From an uncultured Prevotella sp. (GTDB lineage: Bacteria > Bacteroidota > Bacteroidia > Bacteroidales > Bacteroidaceae), in contig CAMJGE010000004.1 of NCBI GenBank assembly GCA_946405145.1, forward strand, positions 62,001 through 126,000: 64,000 nt of DNA, in the 5' to 3' direction. Below are positions 35,384 to 44,666 of this stretch, in pieces. A program made the translations under genes and the position numbers. Positions within the stretch are counted from its first letter, which is position 1. Each line of letters begins with the position of its first letter. The notes beneath the pieces were generated by a model that searched no databases, was not told the DNA's origin, and worked only from the letters and a program-made list of their open reading frames with translations.

Positions 35384-36730
35384 TTAGATACCTGTATAAG
35401 TTGAGGGAGTTATAGCACGCAGTTCTTCTTTCACGTTCTCACTCACCTCGAGCGTCTCGATGAAGTCGCGAATCTTCTCCCCTGTCAATTTTTCATTTGT
35501 TCTTGTCAATGCTTTCAATGTCTCATAAGGATTAGGATAAGCCTCACGGCGCAGGATAGTCTGAATGGCCTCAGCCACCACGGCCCAGGTGTTGTCAAGA
35601 TCCTCCTGCAACTTCTCCTCGTTGAGTATCAGTTTACGCAGTCCCTTCAGGGTGCTCTGGAAAGCAATCAGTGCATGACCCATGGGCACACCCACGTTAC
35701 GGAGCACCGTAGAGTCGGTCAGGTCACGCTGCAGACGGCTCACAGGCAACTTAGCTGCCAGGAACTGCAGGATGGCATTGGCAATGCCGAGGTTACCCTC
35801 CGAATTCTCATAGTCGATGGGGTTCACCTTATGAGGCATCGCACTGGAGCCCACCTCACCAGCCTTGATTTTCTGCTTGAAGTAATCCATGGAGATATAC
35901 ATCCAGAAGTCACGGTCCAGGTCGATGATAATCGTATTGATACGGCGCATGGCATCAAAGATGGCGCCAAACCAGTCATAATTGGAGATCTGTGTCGTGA
36001 ACTGCTCACGCTCCAGACCAAGTTTCTCACTCACGAAGCTGTTACCGAACTCACGCCAGTCGTACTGGGGATAAGCCACATGATGAGCATTGAAGTTACC
36101 CGTAGCGCCACCAAACTTAGCGGTTACTGGTGTCTCTTTCAACGCACGCAACTGCTCTTCCAGACGATATACATATACCATCACCTCCTTACCCAAACGC
36201 GTTGGTGACGCAGGCTGTCCGTGTGTCTTTGCCAGCATCGGAATATTCTTCCACTGCTCAGCATAGTCGTTCAGCTGCTCAATCAACTCTTCCAGAAGCG
36301 GATAATATACCTCTTCAAGTGCCTCCTTGATAGAGAGGGGCACACTGGTGTTATTGATGTCCTGTGAGGTGAGTCCGAAGTGAATAAACTCCTTGTATTG
36401 TTCGAAGCCACCCATCACATCAAGTTTCTCCTTGATGAAATACTCCACAGCTTTCACGTCGTGATTCGTCACCTTCTCGATGTCCTTCACCCGCTGGGCA
36501 TCAGCAGGCGTAAACTCACGATAGATGTCACGAAGCTGATCGAACAAAGCATGATCAACTGTCTGCAATTGCGGCAAAGGCAATTCACAAAGCGTAATGA
36601 AATACTCTATTTCTACACGTACGCGATACCTGATAAGGGCATACTCTGAGAAATACTCTGCCAATGGTTCGGTTTTACCTCTATAACGGCCATCAATAGG
36701 CGAGATGGCGGTCAGTTCACTTATATTCAT
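35384..36730 (-). CDS. purB: Adenylosuccinate lyase
   Basis: 448 residues. Fumarase/aspartase superfamily signature SSAMPHKVNPIDYENSEG near 295, the HFGLTSQD segment near 120 and KTHGQPASPTRLGKE near 165. The length and signature are those of the E. coli type. It cleaves SAICAR and adenylosuccinate in purine synthesis. A -7 box TACCTTTG lies about 35 bases upstream. Confidence 0.95.
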   Translation of the reverse strand: MNISELTAISPIDGRYRGKTEPLAEYFSEYALIRYRVRVEIEYFITLCELPLPQLQTVDHALFDQLRDIYREFTPADAQRVKDIEKVTNHDVKAVEYFIKEKLDVMGGFEQYKEFIHFGLTSQDINNTSVPLSIKEALEEVYYPLLEELIEQLNDYAEQWKNIPMLAKTHGQPASPTRLGKEVMVYVYRLEEQLRALKETPVTAKFGGATGNFNAHHVAYPQYDWREFGNSFVSEKLGLEREQFTTQISNYDWFGAIFDAMRRINTIIIDLDRDFWMYISMDYFKQKIKAGEVGSSAMPHKVNPIDYENSEGNLGIANAILQFLAAKLPVSRLQRDLTDSTVLRNVGVPMGHALIAFQSTLKGLRKLILNEEKLQEDLDNTWAVVAEAIQTILRREAYPNPYETLKALTRTNEKLTGEKIRDFIETLEVSENVKEELRAITPSTYTGI

Positions 36731-36830
36731 TTTCTTATATAGATATCCTGCTCAAATTTCGCTGCAAAGGTAAACCAAAAAAACGAAACTGCAAAATTTC
36801 AAAGAAGAAATTTTGCAGTTTTATCTTATT

Positions 36831-37256
36831 TTATAACTGATAGAGGTCGCTATCAGCCATCAGCTCCACTTTTTTCTCTGAAAGAATCTTTTCGCACATA
36901 TCCAGATCGGTAGGCCGGATCACCACATAAGCCACATCTCCGTTGGCGAAGGAGTACATATACTCAATGAACACGCCATTGTCGGAGAGATGCTTTAATA
37001 CTACCGCTAATGAGCCACTGGTGTTCGGACATACAAAGCCGATGACATCAGTAATCTTCACGGCGAAGTGTGCCTCTTTCAACACCTTATAAGCCTTCTC
37101 AGGATCCGAAACGATACAACGCAGGATACCGAAGTCGCTGTTATCAGCAATACTCATGGCAGAAAGGTTGATACCTGCAGACCCCAGGGCCTCAGTCACC
37201 TCGGTCAGTCGTCCAGACTTATTCTCGAGGAATACAGACAGTTGCTTTGCTTTCAT
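36831..37256 (-). CDS. Tandem ACT-domain protein
   Basis: 141 residues: two ACT folds. The first starts KQLSVFLENKSGRLTEVTEALGSAGIN (visible as FLENKSGRLTEV) and the second covers residues 72-138. ACT domains bind amino acids to control enzymes. The gene follows the phenylacetate-CoA ligase gene on one strand, and this pair is frequent in anaerobes. It may sense aromatic or branched amino acids. Its target is inferred. Confidence 0.85.
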   Translation of the reverse strand: MKAKQLSVFLENKSGRLTEVTEALGSAGINLSAMSIADNSDFGILRCIVSDPEKAYKVLKEAHFAVKITDVIGFVCPNTSGSLAVVLKHLSDNGVFIEYMYSFANGDVAYVVIRPTDLDMCEKILSEKKVELMADSDLYQL

Positions 37257-37285
37257 ATACTTAACGTTTTATGGTTTTTAATATC

Positions 37286-38590
37286 TTACTTCTCAAACTT
37301 ACGTTTGTCGATCACACGCTTGGCCTTACCCTCAGAGCGCTCAATACCCTTCGGCTCTACCAGCTTCACCTTAAAGCCCAGACCGATCACGCTACGCAGT
37401 TCACTCTCGAGTTTCTTCTGCAGACCTACCATCGTAGCCATATCGTCGGTGAAGTACTCATCCTTCACTTCTACCTTCAACTCAGAGGTATCAGTATTGT
37501 TCACACGATCTACTGTCAACAGGAAGTGAGGCTCATACTCAGGCAGCTTCAGGATGACATCCTCGATCTGCGACGGGAACACGTTCACACCACGGATAAT
37601 CAACATATCGTCGCAACGGCCCAGGATACGATCCATCCTAACTAATGTACGTCCACAGGCACACTTCTCATAATGCAACGCAGTCAAGTCGTGCGTTCTA
37701 TAACGCAGCAAAGGCATGCCCTCCTTCGTCAGATGGGTGAAGGTCAACTCACCAAACTGTCCCTCTGGCAACGGCTCACCCGTCTCCGGATTCAGAATCT
37801 CGGGGTAGAAATAGTCTTCATTCAGGTGGGTTCCGCACTGGTGCTCACACTCATAACCCACACCAGGACCTGCGATTTCACTCAGTCCGTAAATATCGTA
37901 AGCCTTGATGCCGAGGCTCTCCTCCAGCTTCACACGCATTTTCTCAGTCCAGGGCTCAGCACCAAAGACACCTACCTTTAGCTTGAACTCGTCGCGGGGC
38001 CACTCGCACTCCTGCATCGCCTCACCAAGGAACATAGCATAAGAGGGCGTACAACAGAGTACAGTTGTTCCGAAGTCATGCATCAGTGTCATCTGCTTCT
38101 GAGTGTTACCTGAAGAGATAGGAATCACAGAGGCGCCGATATTTGTAGCACCATCATGCGCACCCAAGCCACCAGTAAACAGGCCGTATCCATAAGCCAC
38201 CTGGAAGATATCATCCTTGCCTGCGCCATAAGCAGTAAAGGCACGGGAGATAGCCTCAGCCCACATCGCCAGATCCTTACGGGTATAGAGTACCACCACA
38301 GGTTTTCCCGTCGTTCCTGACGAGGCGTGGATACGTACAATCTGACTCATCGGCACGGCAGCCAGTCCAAACGGATAATTGTCACGCAAATCGAGTTTAT
38401 TAGTAAACGGGAGCTTCACGATATCATCAATACTCTTGATATCGCCAGGCTCAAGACCCATCTCCTGGAACTTCTTCCGATAGAAGGGGGTGTTGTGATA
38501 AACATACTCCGCCATTTTCACGAGGCGGCGGCTCTGGATTTCGCGAAGCTGTTCGCGATCCATGCACTCAACGCTTTCATTCCAAATCAT
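37286..38590 (-). CDS. paaK: Phenylacetate-CoA ligase
   Basis: 434 residues of the adenylate-forming family: HASSGTTGKPVVVLYTRKD near 90 (ATP loop), YGLSEIAGPGVGYE near 235, and YRTHDLTAL. PaaK forms phenylacetyl-CoA from phenylacetate with ATP. In Bacteroidales it probably acts with 2-oxoacid ferredoxin oxidoreductases, in aromatic or aryl-acid metabolism. It shares a transcript with the ACT protein. Confidence 0.9.
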   Translation of the reverse strand: MIWNESVECMDREQLREIQSRRLVKMAEYVYHNTPFYRKKFQEMGLEPGDIKSIDDIVKLPFTNKLDLRDNYPFGLAAVPMSQIVRIHASSGTTGKPVVVLYTRKDLAMWAEAISRAFTAYGAGKDDIFQVAYGYGLFTGGLGAHDGATNIGASVIPISSGNTQKQMTLMHDFGTTVLCCTPSYAMFLGEAMQECEWPRDEFKLKVGVFGAEPWTEKMRVKLEESLGIKAYDIYGLSEIAGPGVGYECEHQCGTHLNEDYFYPEILNPETGEPLPEGQFGELTFTHLTKEGMPLLRYRTHDLTALHYEKCACGRTLVRMDRILGRCDDMLIIRGVNVFPSQIEDVILKLPEYEPHFLLTVDRVNNTDTSELKVEVKDEYFTDDMATMVGLQKKLESELRSVIGLGFKVKLVEPKGIERSEGKAKRVIDKRKFEK

Positions 38591-38701
38591 AAAATCTACT
38601 TAGTTTTTAGCTCTAAATTACTCGTTTTGCCCTGCAAAAGTAATGTATTTTTTCCATTCTCACAAATTTCACGCAAAAAACTTGCTCCCAGAAGCAAATT
38701 T

Positions 38702-39700
38702 TTAAATACTATCAATCAAGATTTCTATCAAACGGGGTAAGGCATAGTTGTCAAGATCAGCCTCGGCAATCCAGATATAGTCAGAAGGGAGCTCAGGCTG
38801 CTTATCAGTTTCAAGCAGATAGAAATCTGCGTATAGAACCCGATGGGTCAAGACATGTTTCACATTCTTACGCAGTAGTTTGGCTGTCGGTGGCAATGCC
38901 GATTCCACATCCACCAGCACTGGTTCCCAAAGACCTTGCCAAATATCGCCAGCCCCTCGGCGATGGATGGCAGTCTGACCCTGACAACGTATATAAATAT
39001 AAATAAGGTGTCGTTCACGAATCTTCAAGGTTTTCAGTTTCACCGGTAGTTCTTCCACTCTGCCCTCTCGTAAAGAAAGACAGGAGTCCATCAAAGCACA
39101 GCTTTCGCAATGAGGCGACTGAGGGGTGCATTGGATGGCACCGAAATCCATGATAGCCTGATTGTATTGAGAAGCAAGTGGAGAACGATCAGTGGTAAGT
39201 GAGGAAAGTTGATCCTGGGCAAGAGCAGCGAATGTCTTTTTACCCTCCGTCGTGTTAATAGGTGTATTGATACCGAAATGACGAGCCAGTACGCGATACA
39301 CATTTCCGTCAACCACAGCAACAGGCAGATTGAAAGCTATCGAAGCAATAGCCGCAGCTGTATAGTCGCCCACACCTTTGAGTTTCTTTATCTCTTCAAG
39401 TGTATCAGGGAAATGCCCCAATTCCACAATCTGTTTGGCGGCATAATGCAGGTTACGGGCTCTACTGTAATAGCCCAGTCCCTGCCACTCACGCAACACT
39501 TCGTCTTCAGTAGCTGCAGCCAGATCCTGCACTGTGGGCCAACGACGCATGAATCGTTCCCAGTAATCCCATCCTTGTTTTACCTGAGTCTGTTGAAGGA
39601 TTATCTCCGATAACCATATCGCATACGGATCGTGTGTCTGTCGCCAAGGCAGATCACGTCCGTTATCACGAAACCATTCCAACAAGGCCAAAGACATCAT
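38702..39700 (-). CDS. mutY: A/G-specific adenine glycosylase
   Basis: 332 residues. Catalytic glutamate in LSEIILQQTQV near 32, helix-hairpin-helix LKGVGDYTAAAIASIAF near 110 with the catalytic-site aspartate in AVVDGNVYRV, and the [4Fe-4S] cluster pattern C-X6-C-X2-C-X5-C (CTPQSPHCESCALMDSC). The C-terminal NUDIX-like part recognises 8-oxoguanine. MutY removes A paired with oxidised G. It overlaps serB by 4 bases (ATGA). Confidence 0.95.
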   Translation of the reverse strand: MMSLALLEWFRDNGRDLPWRQTHDPYAIWLSEIILQQTQVKQGWDYWERFMRRWPTVQDLAAATEDEVLREWQGLGYYSRARNLHYAAKQIVELGHFPDTLEEIKKLKGVGDYTAAAIASIAFNLPVAVVDGNVYRVLARHFGINTPINTTEGKKTFAALAQDQLSSLTTDRSPLASQYNQAIMDFGAIQCTPQSPHCESCALMDSCLSLREGRVEELPVKLKTLKIRERHLIYIYIRCQGQTAIHRRGAGDIWQGLWEPVLVDVESALPPTAKLLRKNVKHVLTHRVLYADFYLLETDKQPELPSDYIWIAEADLDNYALPRLIEILIDSI

Positions 39701-40938
39701 AGTTTGCCCTGATCGCCTAAATAACTGTCTTTGAAACCTAAGAAATAGAGCACACCATCAAGACCGATAGTGTTGATACTCTGTTTGGCATTAGCCACCA
39801 CACGGGGTTTTGCATGGAAAGCAATACCGAGACCTGCTTCAGAGATCATCGGCAGATCGTTGGCGCCATCACCCACAGCAATGGTCTGAGCAAGATTCAC
39901 CTTCTCTACCTGAGCAATAAGTTTTAGCAACTCTGCCTTACGATGACCATCCACAATCTCACCCACATAGCGTCCTGTGAGTTTACCATCCTCACCAATC
40001 TCCAGTTCGTTGGCATATACATAATCGATGCCATAGCGACGCTGCAGATATTCGCCAAAATAGGTGAATCCGCCAGAGAGAATAGCTATCTTATAACCAC
40101 AGGTCTTCAGGATAGACATCAATCGATCGGCACCCTCGGTAATGGGCAGGTTTTCTGCAATATCTTTCATTACACTCACGTCAAGCCCCTTCAACAGCGC
40201 TACTCTACGGGTAAAGCTCTCCTTGAAGTCGATCTCACCACGCATGGCACTCTCTGTGATGGCACGTACCTCTGCTCCCACGCCATTACGCTCCGCTAAT
40301 TCATCGATGCACTCTGTCTGGATGAGTGTGGAGTCCATATCGAAACATATCAAGCGACGCATACGACGGAACATATCATCACGCTGGAAAGAGAAGTCGA
40401 TTTCCATCTCCTGCGACAGTTTCATCAGCTTCGACTGCATCTCCTGACGGTTGATGGGTTCACCACGCAACGAGAACTGAATACAGGCACGTGTATGCTT
40501 GGTGGTATTACGGATACTCTTACGTCCTGTCAGTCGAAGGATGGAGTCTATGTTGAGTCCCTGATCAGCAAGGATACGTGTAGCCCCTTCTATCTGCCGC
40601 GCCTCCAATTGACGTCCCAGCACCATGAGGATATATCGGTTCTTACCTTGATGCCCCACCCAGTCTTCGTACTCATCGTCAGTAATGGGTGAGAAACCGA
40701 TGTTCACATTCAGTTCGGTAGCCTTGAAAAGCAGTTCCTTCATCACCTGACCCGAATGGTTTTCATCCATACGTATGAGAATACCTAATGATAATGTGGA
40801 ATGGATATCGGCCTGACCGATGTCGAGTATCTGTGCATCATACTTTGCCAAAATGCCCATAATTGATGCCGTGAGTCCAGGTCGGTCCTGCCCCGTAATT
40901 CGTACTAAAATCTGCTCCTGTCTGATCTCCTTCTCCAT
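39697..40938 (-). CDS. serB: Phosphoserine phosphatase with N-terminal ACT domains
   Basis: 413 residues from ATG 40938. The N-terminal half carries ACT-like folds (ITGQDRPGLTASIM near 15; another near 100). The HAD phosphatase core has CFDMDSTLIQTECIDELA (nucleophile DxD near 205) and GDGANDLPM with the conserved acidic residues. It performs the last step of serine synthesis and is probably controlled by serine through the ACT part. It overlaps mutY by 4 bases. The frame start at 40971 lies before a likely leader. Confidence 0.94.
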   Translation of the reverse strand: MEKEIRQEQILVRITGQDRPGLTASIMGILAKYDAQILDIGQADIHSTLSLGILIRMDENHSGQVMKELLFKATELNVNIGFSPITDDEYEDWVGHQGKNRYILMVLGRQLEARQIEGATRILADQGLNIDSILRLTGRKSIRNTTKHTRACIQFSLRGEPINRQEMQSKLMKLSQEMEIDFSFQRDDMFRRMRRLICFDMDSTLIQTECIDELAERNGVGAEVRAITESAMRGEIDFKESFTRRVALLKGLDVSVMKDIAENLPITEGADRLMSILKTCGYKIAILSGGFTYFGEYLQRRYGIDYVYANELEIGEDGKLTGRYVGEIVDGHRKAELLKLIAQVEKVNLAQTIAVGDGANDLPMISEAGLGIAFHAKPRVVANAKQSINTIGLDGVLYFLGFKDSYLGDQGKL

Positions 40939-40985
40939 GATATTTCTATTTTTTAGTTTAATCACTAACAATTATTGGTTACCGG

Positions 40986-42104
40986 TTATTGGTTATTATT
41001 TATCACCTGCTGATAGATTTGCAACCCATAGTCAGCACCCTTGGCATAAATATACTCCATAATGTCGCTGGTGTCGTGTTCAAAAGTAACTAAATCCTGT
41101 GCATAGAGCCAGAACACGAACTCCACACAACAACCCGATGGCTGGGGTGCCTCTGACAACTTTACGAGGGGATTTTTCTCACCTATTACCTTTGGATGCT
41201 CCTTCAACCACTGTTCTATGTGCTGACGGAACTTTGTGATGTTTGCCACCCCATCCTCGTCAACTTTCAAAGAGCGAAAATCATAATACACCTTCTTTAC
41301 CTGCTTGCGCCCTTCGTTCTCAATCATACCTTGCCAGTTCTGGAACGCTCCATCCACCAACATCTGTGGTGTAACTGTGACTATGGTGTTATCGAAGTTG
41401 CGAATCTTCACCATCGTGAGCGAAATCTCCTCCACCTTACCATTGGCTCCCGCTGAAGGCACCGTGATCCAGTCACCGATGTGTAGCATATCATTTGATG
41501 TCAGGCGGATACCTGCCACCAGTCCTTTGATGGTATCCTGAAATGCCAGCATCAGGATGGCAGATGCTGCACCCAGACCAGCAAAAAGCGTAGCAGGACT
41601 CTTATCGATGATGATTGCCACCACAACAATTACACAGATAAAGATCATAAGAATCTTCAGAACACTGCAAAGGGTGTATAGATACTGTAATCGTGAAGAG
41701 CGGGGACCATTTGACAAACGCTGGAAGGAGTTGATAAACTCAAGAATGGTACGCACTGTCATAAAGGTGAAGTAGATAGCCGTAAGACGACCCACAATTT
41801 CCTCCACCTGCGGATACTCATAGAACACATGGGGCAATAGGACCCACACTATGATAGCAGGAATGATACGACTGGCAGATGTCAGCACCTTTTCGTTGAA
41901 AATGATATCATCCCACTTCGCTTCAGTCTTGTGTGTCACCTTCAACAACAGGGGCACCAGCAGTTTCCTGCAGAGCCATCCTGCCAACCATGCCAACAGG
42001 AAAGCCAACACCACAAGGATAACATAACGCACCAGAGAGACGTACTCCCCCGTCAGTCCTGTCAGACTGATCATCTTTTCCATATAAATCTTAATCGCTT
42101 CCAT
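40986..42104 (-). CDS. MscS-type mechanosensitive channel
   Basis: 372 residues. Four or five N-terminal membrane helices, then the pore-lining helix rich in Gly and Ala (LFAGLGAASAILMLAFQDTIKGLVAG, visible as GLGAASAILMLAFQD) and the soluble beta domain with DMLHIGDWITVP. MscS channels open under membrane tension to release solutes on hypo-osmotic shock. It follows the PBP4-type gene by 5 bases, so they share a transcript. Confidence 0.92.
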   Translation of the reverse strand: MEAIKIYMEKMISLTGLTGEYVSLVRYVILVVLAFLLAWLAGWLCRKLLVPLLLKVTHKTEAKWDDIIFNEKVLTSASRIIPAIIVWVLLPHVFYEYPQVEEIVGRLTAIYFTFMTVRTILEFINSFQRLSNGPRSSRLQYLYTLCSVLKILMIFICVIVVVAIIIDKSPATLFAGLGAASAILMLAFQDTIKGLVAGIRLTSNDMLHIGDWITVPSAGANGKVEEISLTMVKIRNFDNTIVTVTPQMLVDGAFQNWQGMIENEGRKQVKKVYYDFRSLKVDEDGVANITKFRQHIEQWLKEHPKVIGEKNPLVKLSEAPQPSGCCVEFVFWLYAQDLVTFEHDTSDIMEYIYAKGADYGLQIYQQVINNNQ

Positions 42105-42109
42105 AACTC

Positions 42110-43336
42110 TTACTCATCACACAGCGCCGTACATACCTTATCCTGGAAATCCCTACCGTCGGCATTACGGAGCACACCTTGATTAAAAATACCGAAAGCC
42201 AGTACATGACCATTGGCAGAGGTGAGATAACCTGCTAAAGAAGATATGCCTGTCACTGTACCCGTCTTTGCCTTTACCTTACCATTGGCAGATGAATTCG
42301 TCATACGTTTCTTAAGTGTTCCATCCTGACCTGCTATAGGCAAGGCAGGATAAAGCTGCATGAAGATATTCGTATGCCGATAAGCGTAGCACAACAGCTT
42401 TACCATCAGCTCCGGTGTCACATAATTATATAGCGACAGGCCACTGCCATCTGCAATCCTATAGAGTACGCCTGTGACACCAGCCTTTGAGAGTTCCTTC
42501 TTGACAATCTGACGGGCATGAGCAGCTTTTGCTGTATGTGCTCCTTGTGAGGCAGCTATCTGATAGAACACTGACTCGGCGTAGAGGTTATCACTATCCT
42601 TCAGCATTGGCACCAGTATCTCATTCAGCTTGTGGCTGCGCAAACAGAGCATCAGCGCATCTTTTGAATAAGGGGCTGTGGTGATAGGAGCCTCAACCAC
42701 AATACCTGCCTCACGCAGCATATTGGCAAAGACAGACATAAAATCATCCTTCCGTTCTACCAGCAACGACGAGAGGTGAGGGTTGTCATCATCCCAACAC
42801 CAGCCTTCTCCCAACAGTTCCTCCTCTTTAAACGAAGGGGCTGCCACCAGTCGTCCACGGATGGTATCTACACCTAAAGCCCGTACACTCTCAACAAAAG
42901 CACGCATGTCATTGGTATCGAACATCGGATCCATACTGCCTACGCAAATTAGATCACCTGTCAACACACTGTCCTTTACTATGCCCTGATAGCGAAGAGA
43001 GGTATTCAGTCTATACTCGCCACCTAAAAGATCAATAGCTGTCACAGCGGTAAGTAGCTTCATCGTCGAGGCAGGGCGCAGCGTCTGCTTTGCACCATAG
43101 CTATACAATATGGAATCGGCAGTGAGGTCATAAACCATCAAACCTAATTGGGTTGTTTCCAACAGAGGGGTCTTCACAAGTGAGTCCAGACGGGCCTGTA
43201 CGTTCTGCGGCCATGGGAGCACCACAGCCGCTGTATCCGTTATCAACGTATCCGCAACTACTCTGTCGGTCTGCGCTTGCAAACCAACGAAGAAGGTTGC
43301 CACAAAAAGAGTTGTAATATTCCTAATACTTTTCAC
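42110..43336 (-). CDS. dacB: D-alanyl-D-alanine carboxypeptidase/endopeptidase, PBP4 type
   Basis: 408 residues with a signal peptide ending near GLQAQ. The three active-site motifs of the S13 family are present: SxxK in PASTMKLL near 88, SxN in KDSDNLYAES near 247 and KTG in KAKTGTVTG near 355. It trims peptidoglycan peptides in the periplasm. At 408 residues it is a little shorter than usual. It is in one transcript with the MscS gene. Confidence 0.9.
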   Translation of the reverse strand: MKSIRNITTLFVATFFVGLQAQTDRVVADTLITDTAAVVLPWPQNVQARLDSLVKTPLLETTQLGLMVYDLTADSILYSYGAKQTLRPASTMKLLTAVTAIDLLGGEYRLNTSLRYQGIVKDSVLTGDLICVGSMDPMFDTNDMRAFVESVRALGVDTIRGRLVAAPSFKEEELLGEGWCWDDDNPHLSSLLVERKDDFMSVFANMLREAGIVVEAPITTAPYSKDALMLCLRSHKLNEILVPMLKDSDNLYAESVFYQIAASQGAHTAKAAHARQIVKKELSKAGVTGVLYRIADGSGLSLYNYVTPELMVKLLCYAYRHTNIFMQLYPALPIAGQDGTLKKRMTNSSANGKVKAKTGTVTGISSLAGYLTSANGHVLAFGIFNQGVLRNADGRDFQDKVCTALCDE

Positions 43337-43356
43337 CTTAATTTAATTATCATTTA

Positions 43357-44571
43357 TCAATTCCTCCTATACTTCGACACTAGCTTTTGTATAGCCTTGT
43401 CCAGCGATTCAGAAGGTTCTATTATATTATAAGTACTCCAGTAGTCAGGGTCAAGAAAATATTCCACCTTGTCGTAATACGAGTCACGCGAATCAAAAGA
43501 GCTGTTAGAACCGATAGGATGGATATCTGATGAACTGCTGTCAGTCACCACCATCTCACAGGTAGCTGTAAATGAGGTAGCAAACAGACGTTTCTTCCAG
43601 TCACAGTTGAAGCGGAAGGTATTTTTCAGGTAACTGATCCGAGTCACACCATCGTCGTAACGGTAATCTACCACACTCGACAACTCACGTGGTCTGAATT
43701 TCACACCGAGCGGTTTCTTCACCAGCATCGTCCTTGTCGCCTTTTCCTTATCTCTCATATCCAGGTTAAGCTCAATACGTGTAAAGGCATGTCGCTCACA
43801 ATCAATGTATATCTTACCATGATAGAGCGCATAAGGCATATCCGATTCAGGCTCCATGTGTATCACGTATTGTTGACGGTCGTTAATGAATTCCGGCACT
43901 CCCATCTTAAAACTGTAGGCATCCATCTCTTCCTTATTCAACAGGAAGTCACGGTTCTTCACCAAGTCCATCACCACAGCCTGCACAGGACCACCCATCA
44001 CCTTGATGCCTAAAGTGTCGCTCGATTTCTGACTCAACAGTCTGCGCCCCTTGATGATAGCCACCCTGTCGCGACTTACACTCCGGTTGTAGCCCGTCTT
44101 ATACATATCTTCCACACCCTCTGCCACATAAATATAATGTTTACGTTTCATGGCTGTCTCACGATAAAAGCCCTTCAGCATCTCTGGTACCATGCTGTAG
44201 TTATCGGGAATCTTACGGATGGCCATCTCTACCAATTCTCGTGGATCCTCATTGACCACCACAATCTCACGCAGCTGTATTGTTGCCGGACGGAGTCTTA
44301 CCTTAAGATTCTCTGTCTGCCCTGCCTTCACATTCAGATAACGGGTCTTATAACCGACATGCGAGACACTCACTTTCTCCGGGACCTCTGATAACTTGAG
44401 GCTGAAGTCACCATCATCATTTGTCACAACAGATACCCTACCTGCAGAGACGCTCACCTGTCCAAGTGACTGCCCTGTTTTGTCATCTACCACGTTGCCA
44501 CTGACCACCACCTGCTGAGCAAATACAGCCAGTGGGGCAAGCAAGAGGATTATCGTCCACAGTCTCTTCAT
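43357..44571 (-). CDS. Carboxypeptidase-regulatory-like domain protein
   Basis: 404 residues from ATG 44571 (MKRLWTIILLLAPLAVFAQ), with a signal peptide. A CarboxypepD_reg-like beta-sandwich begins with VVSGNVVDDKTGQSLGQVSV near 20. The rest is a beta-rich domain common in Bacteroidetes, with no known catalytic residue. It probably sits in the outer membrane or periplasm. Its -7 box TATCTTTG is at 44592-44599 (minus). The function is unknown. Confidence 0.82.
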   Translation of the reverse strand: MKRLWTIILLLAPLAVFAQQVVVSGNVVDDKTGQSLGQVSVSAGRVSVVTNDDGDFSLKLSEVPEKVSVSHVGYKTRYLNVKAGQTENLKVRLRPATIQLREIVVVNEDPRELVEMAIRKIPDNYSMVPEMLKGFYRETAMKRKHYIYVAEGVEDMYKTGYNRSVSRDRVAIIKGRRLLSQKSSDTLGIKVMGGPVQAVVMDLVKNRDFLLNKEEMDAYSFKMGVPEFINDRQQYVIHMEPESDMPYALYHGKIYIDCERHAFTRIELNLDMRDKEKATRTMLVKKPLGVKFRPRELSSVVDYRYDDGVTRISYLKNTFRFNCDWKKRLFATSFTATCEMVVTDSSSSDIHPIGSNSSFDSRDSYYDKVEYFLDPDYWSTYNIIEPSESLDKAIQKLVSKYRRN

Positions 44572-44591
44572 CTTCGCCGTTGGTTTTGGTG

Positions 44592-44649
44592 CAAAGATAC
44601 AACTTTTTTCTACAGAATGCAAGTATTTTCCAAAAAATAACTACCTTTG
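44592..44649. promoter_or_regulatory. Divergent promoter region of nadB
   Basis: Minus-strand -7 TATCTTTG (44592-44599) and plus-strand -7 TACCTTTG (44642-44649). Both -33 boxes are weak. Confidence 0.6.
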
Positions 44650-44666
44650 CACCAAATAATCAAAAT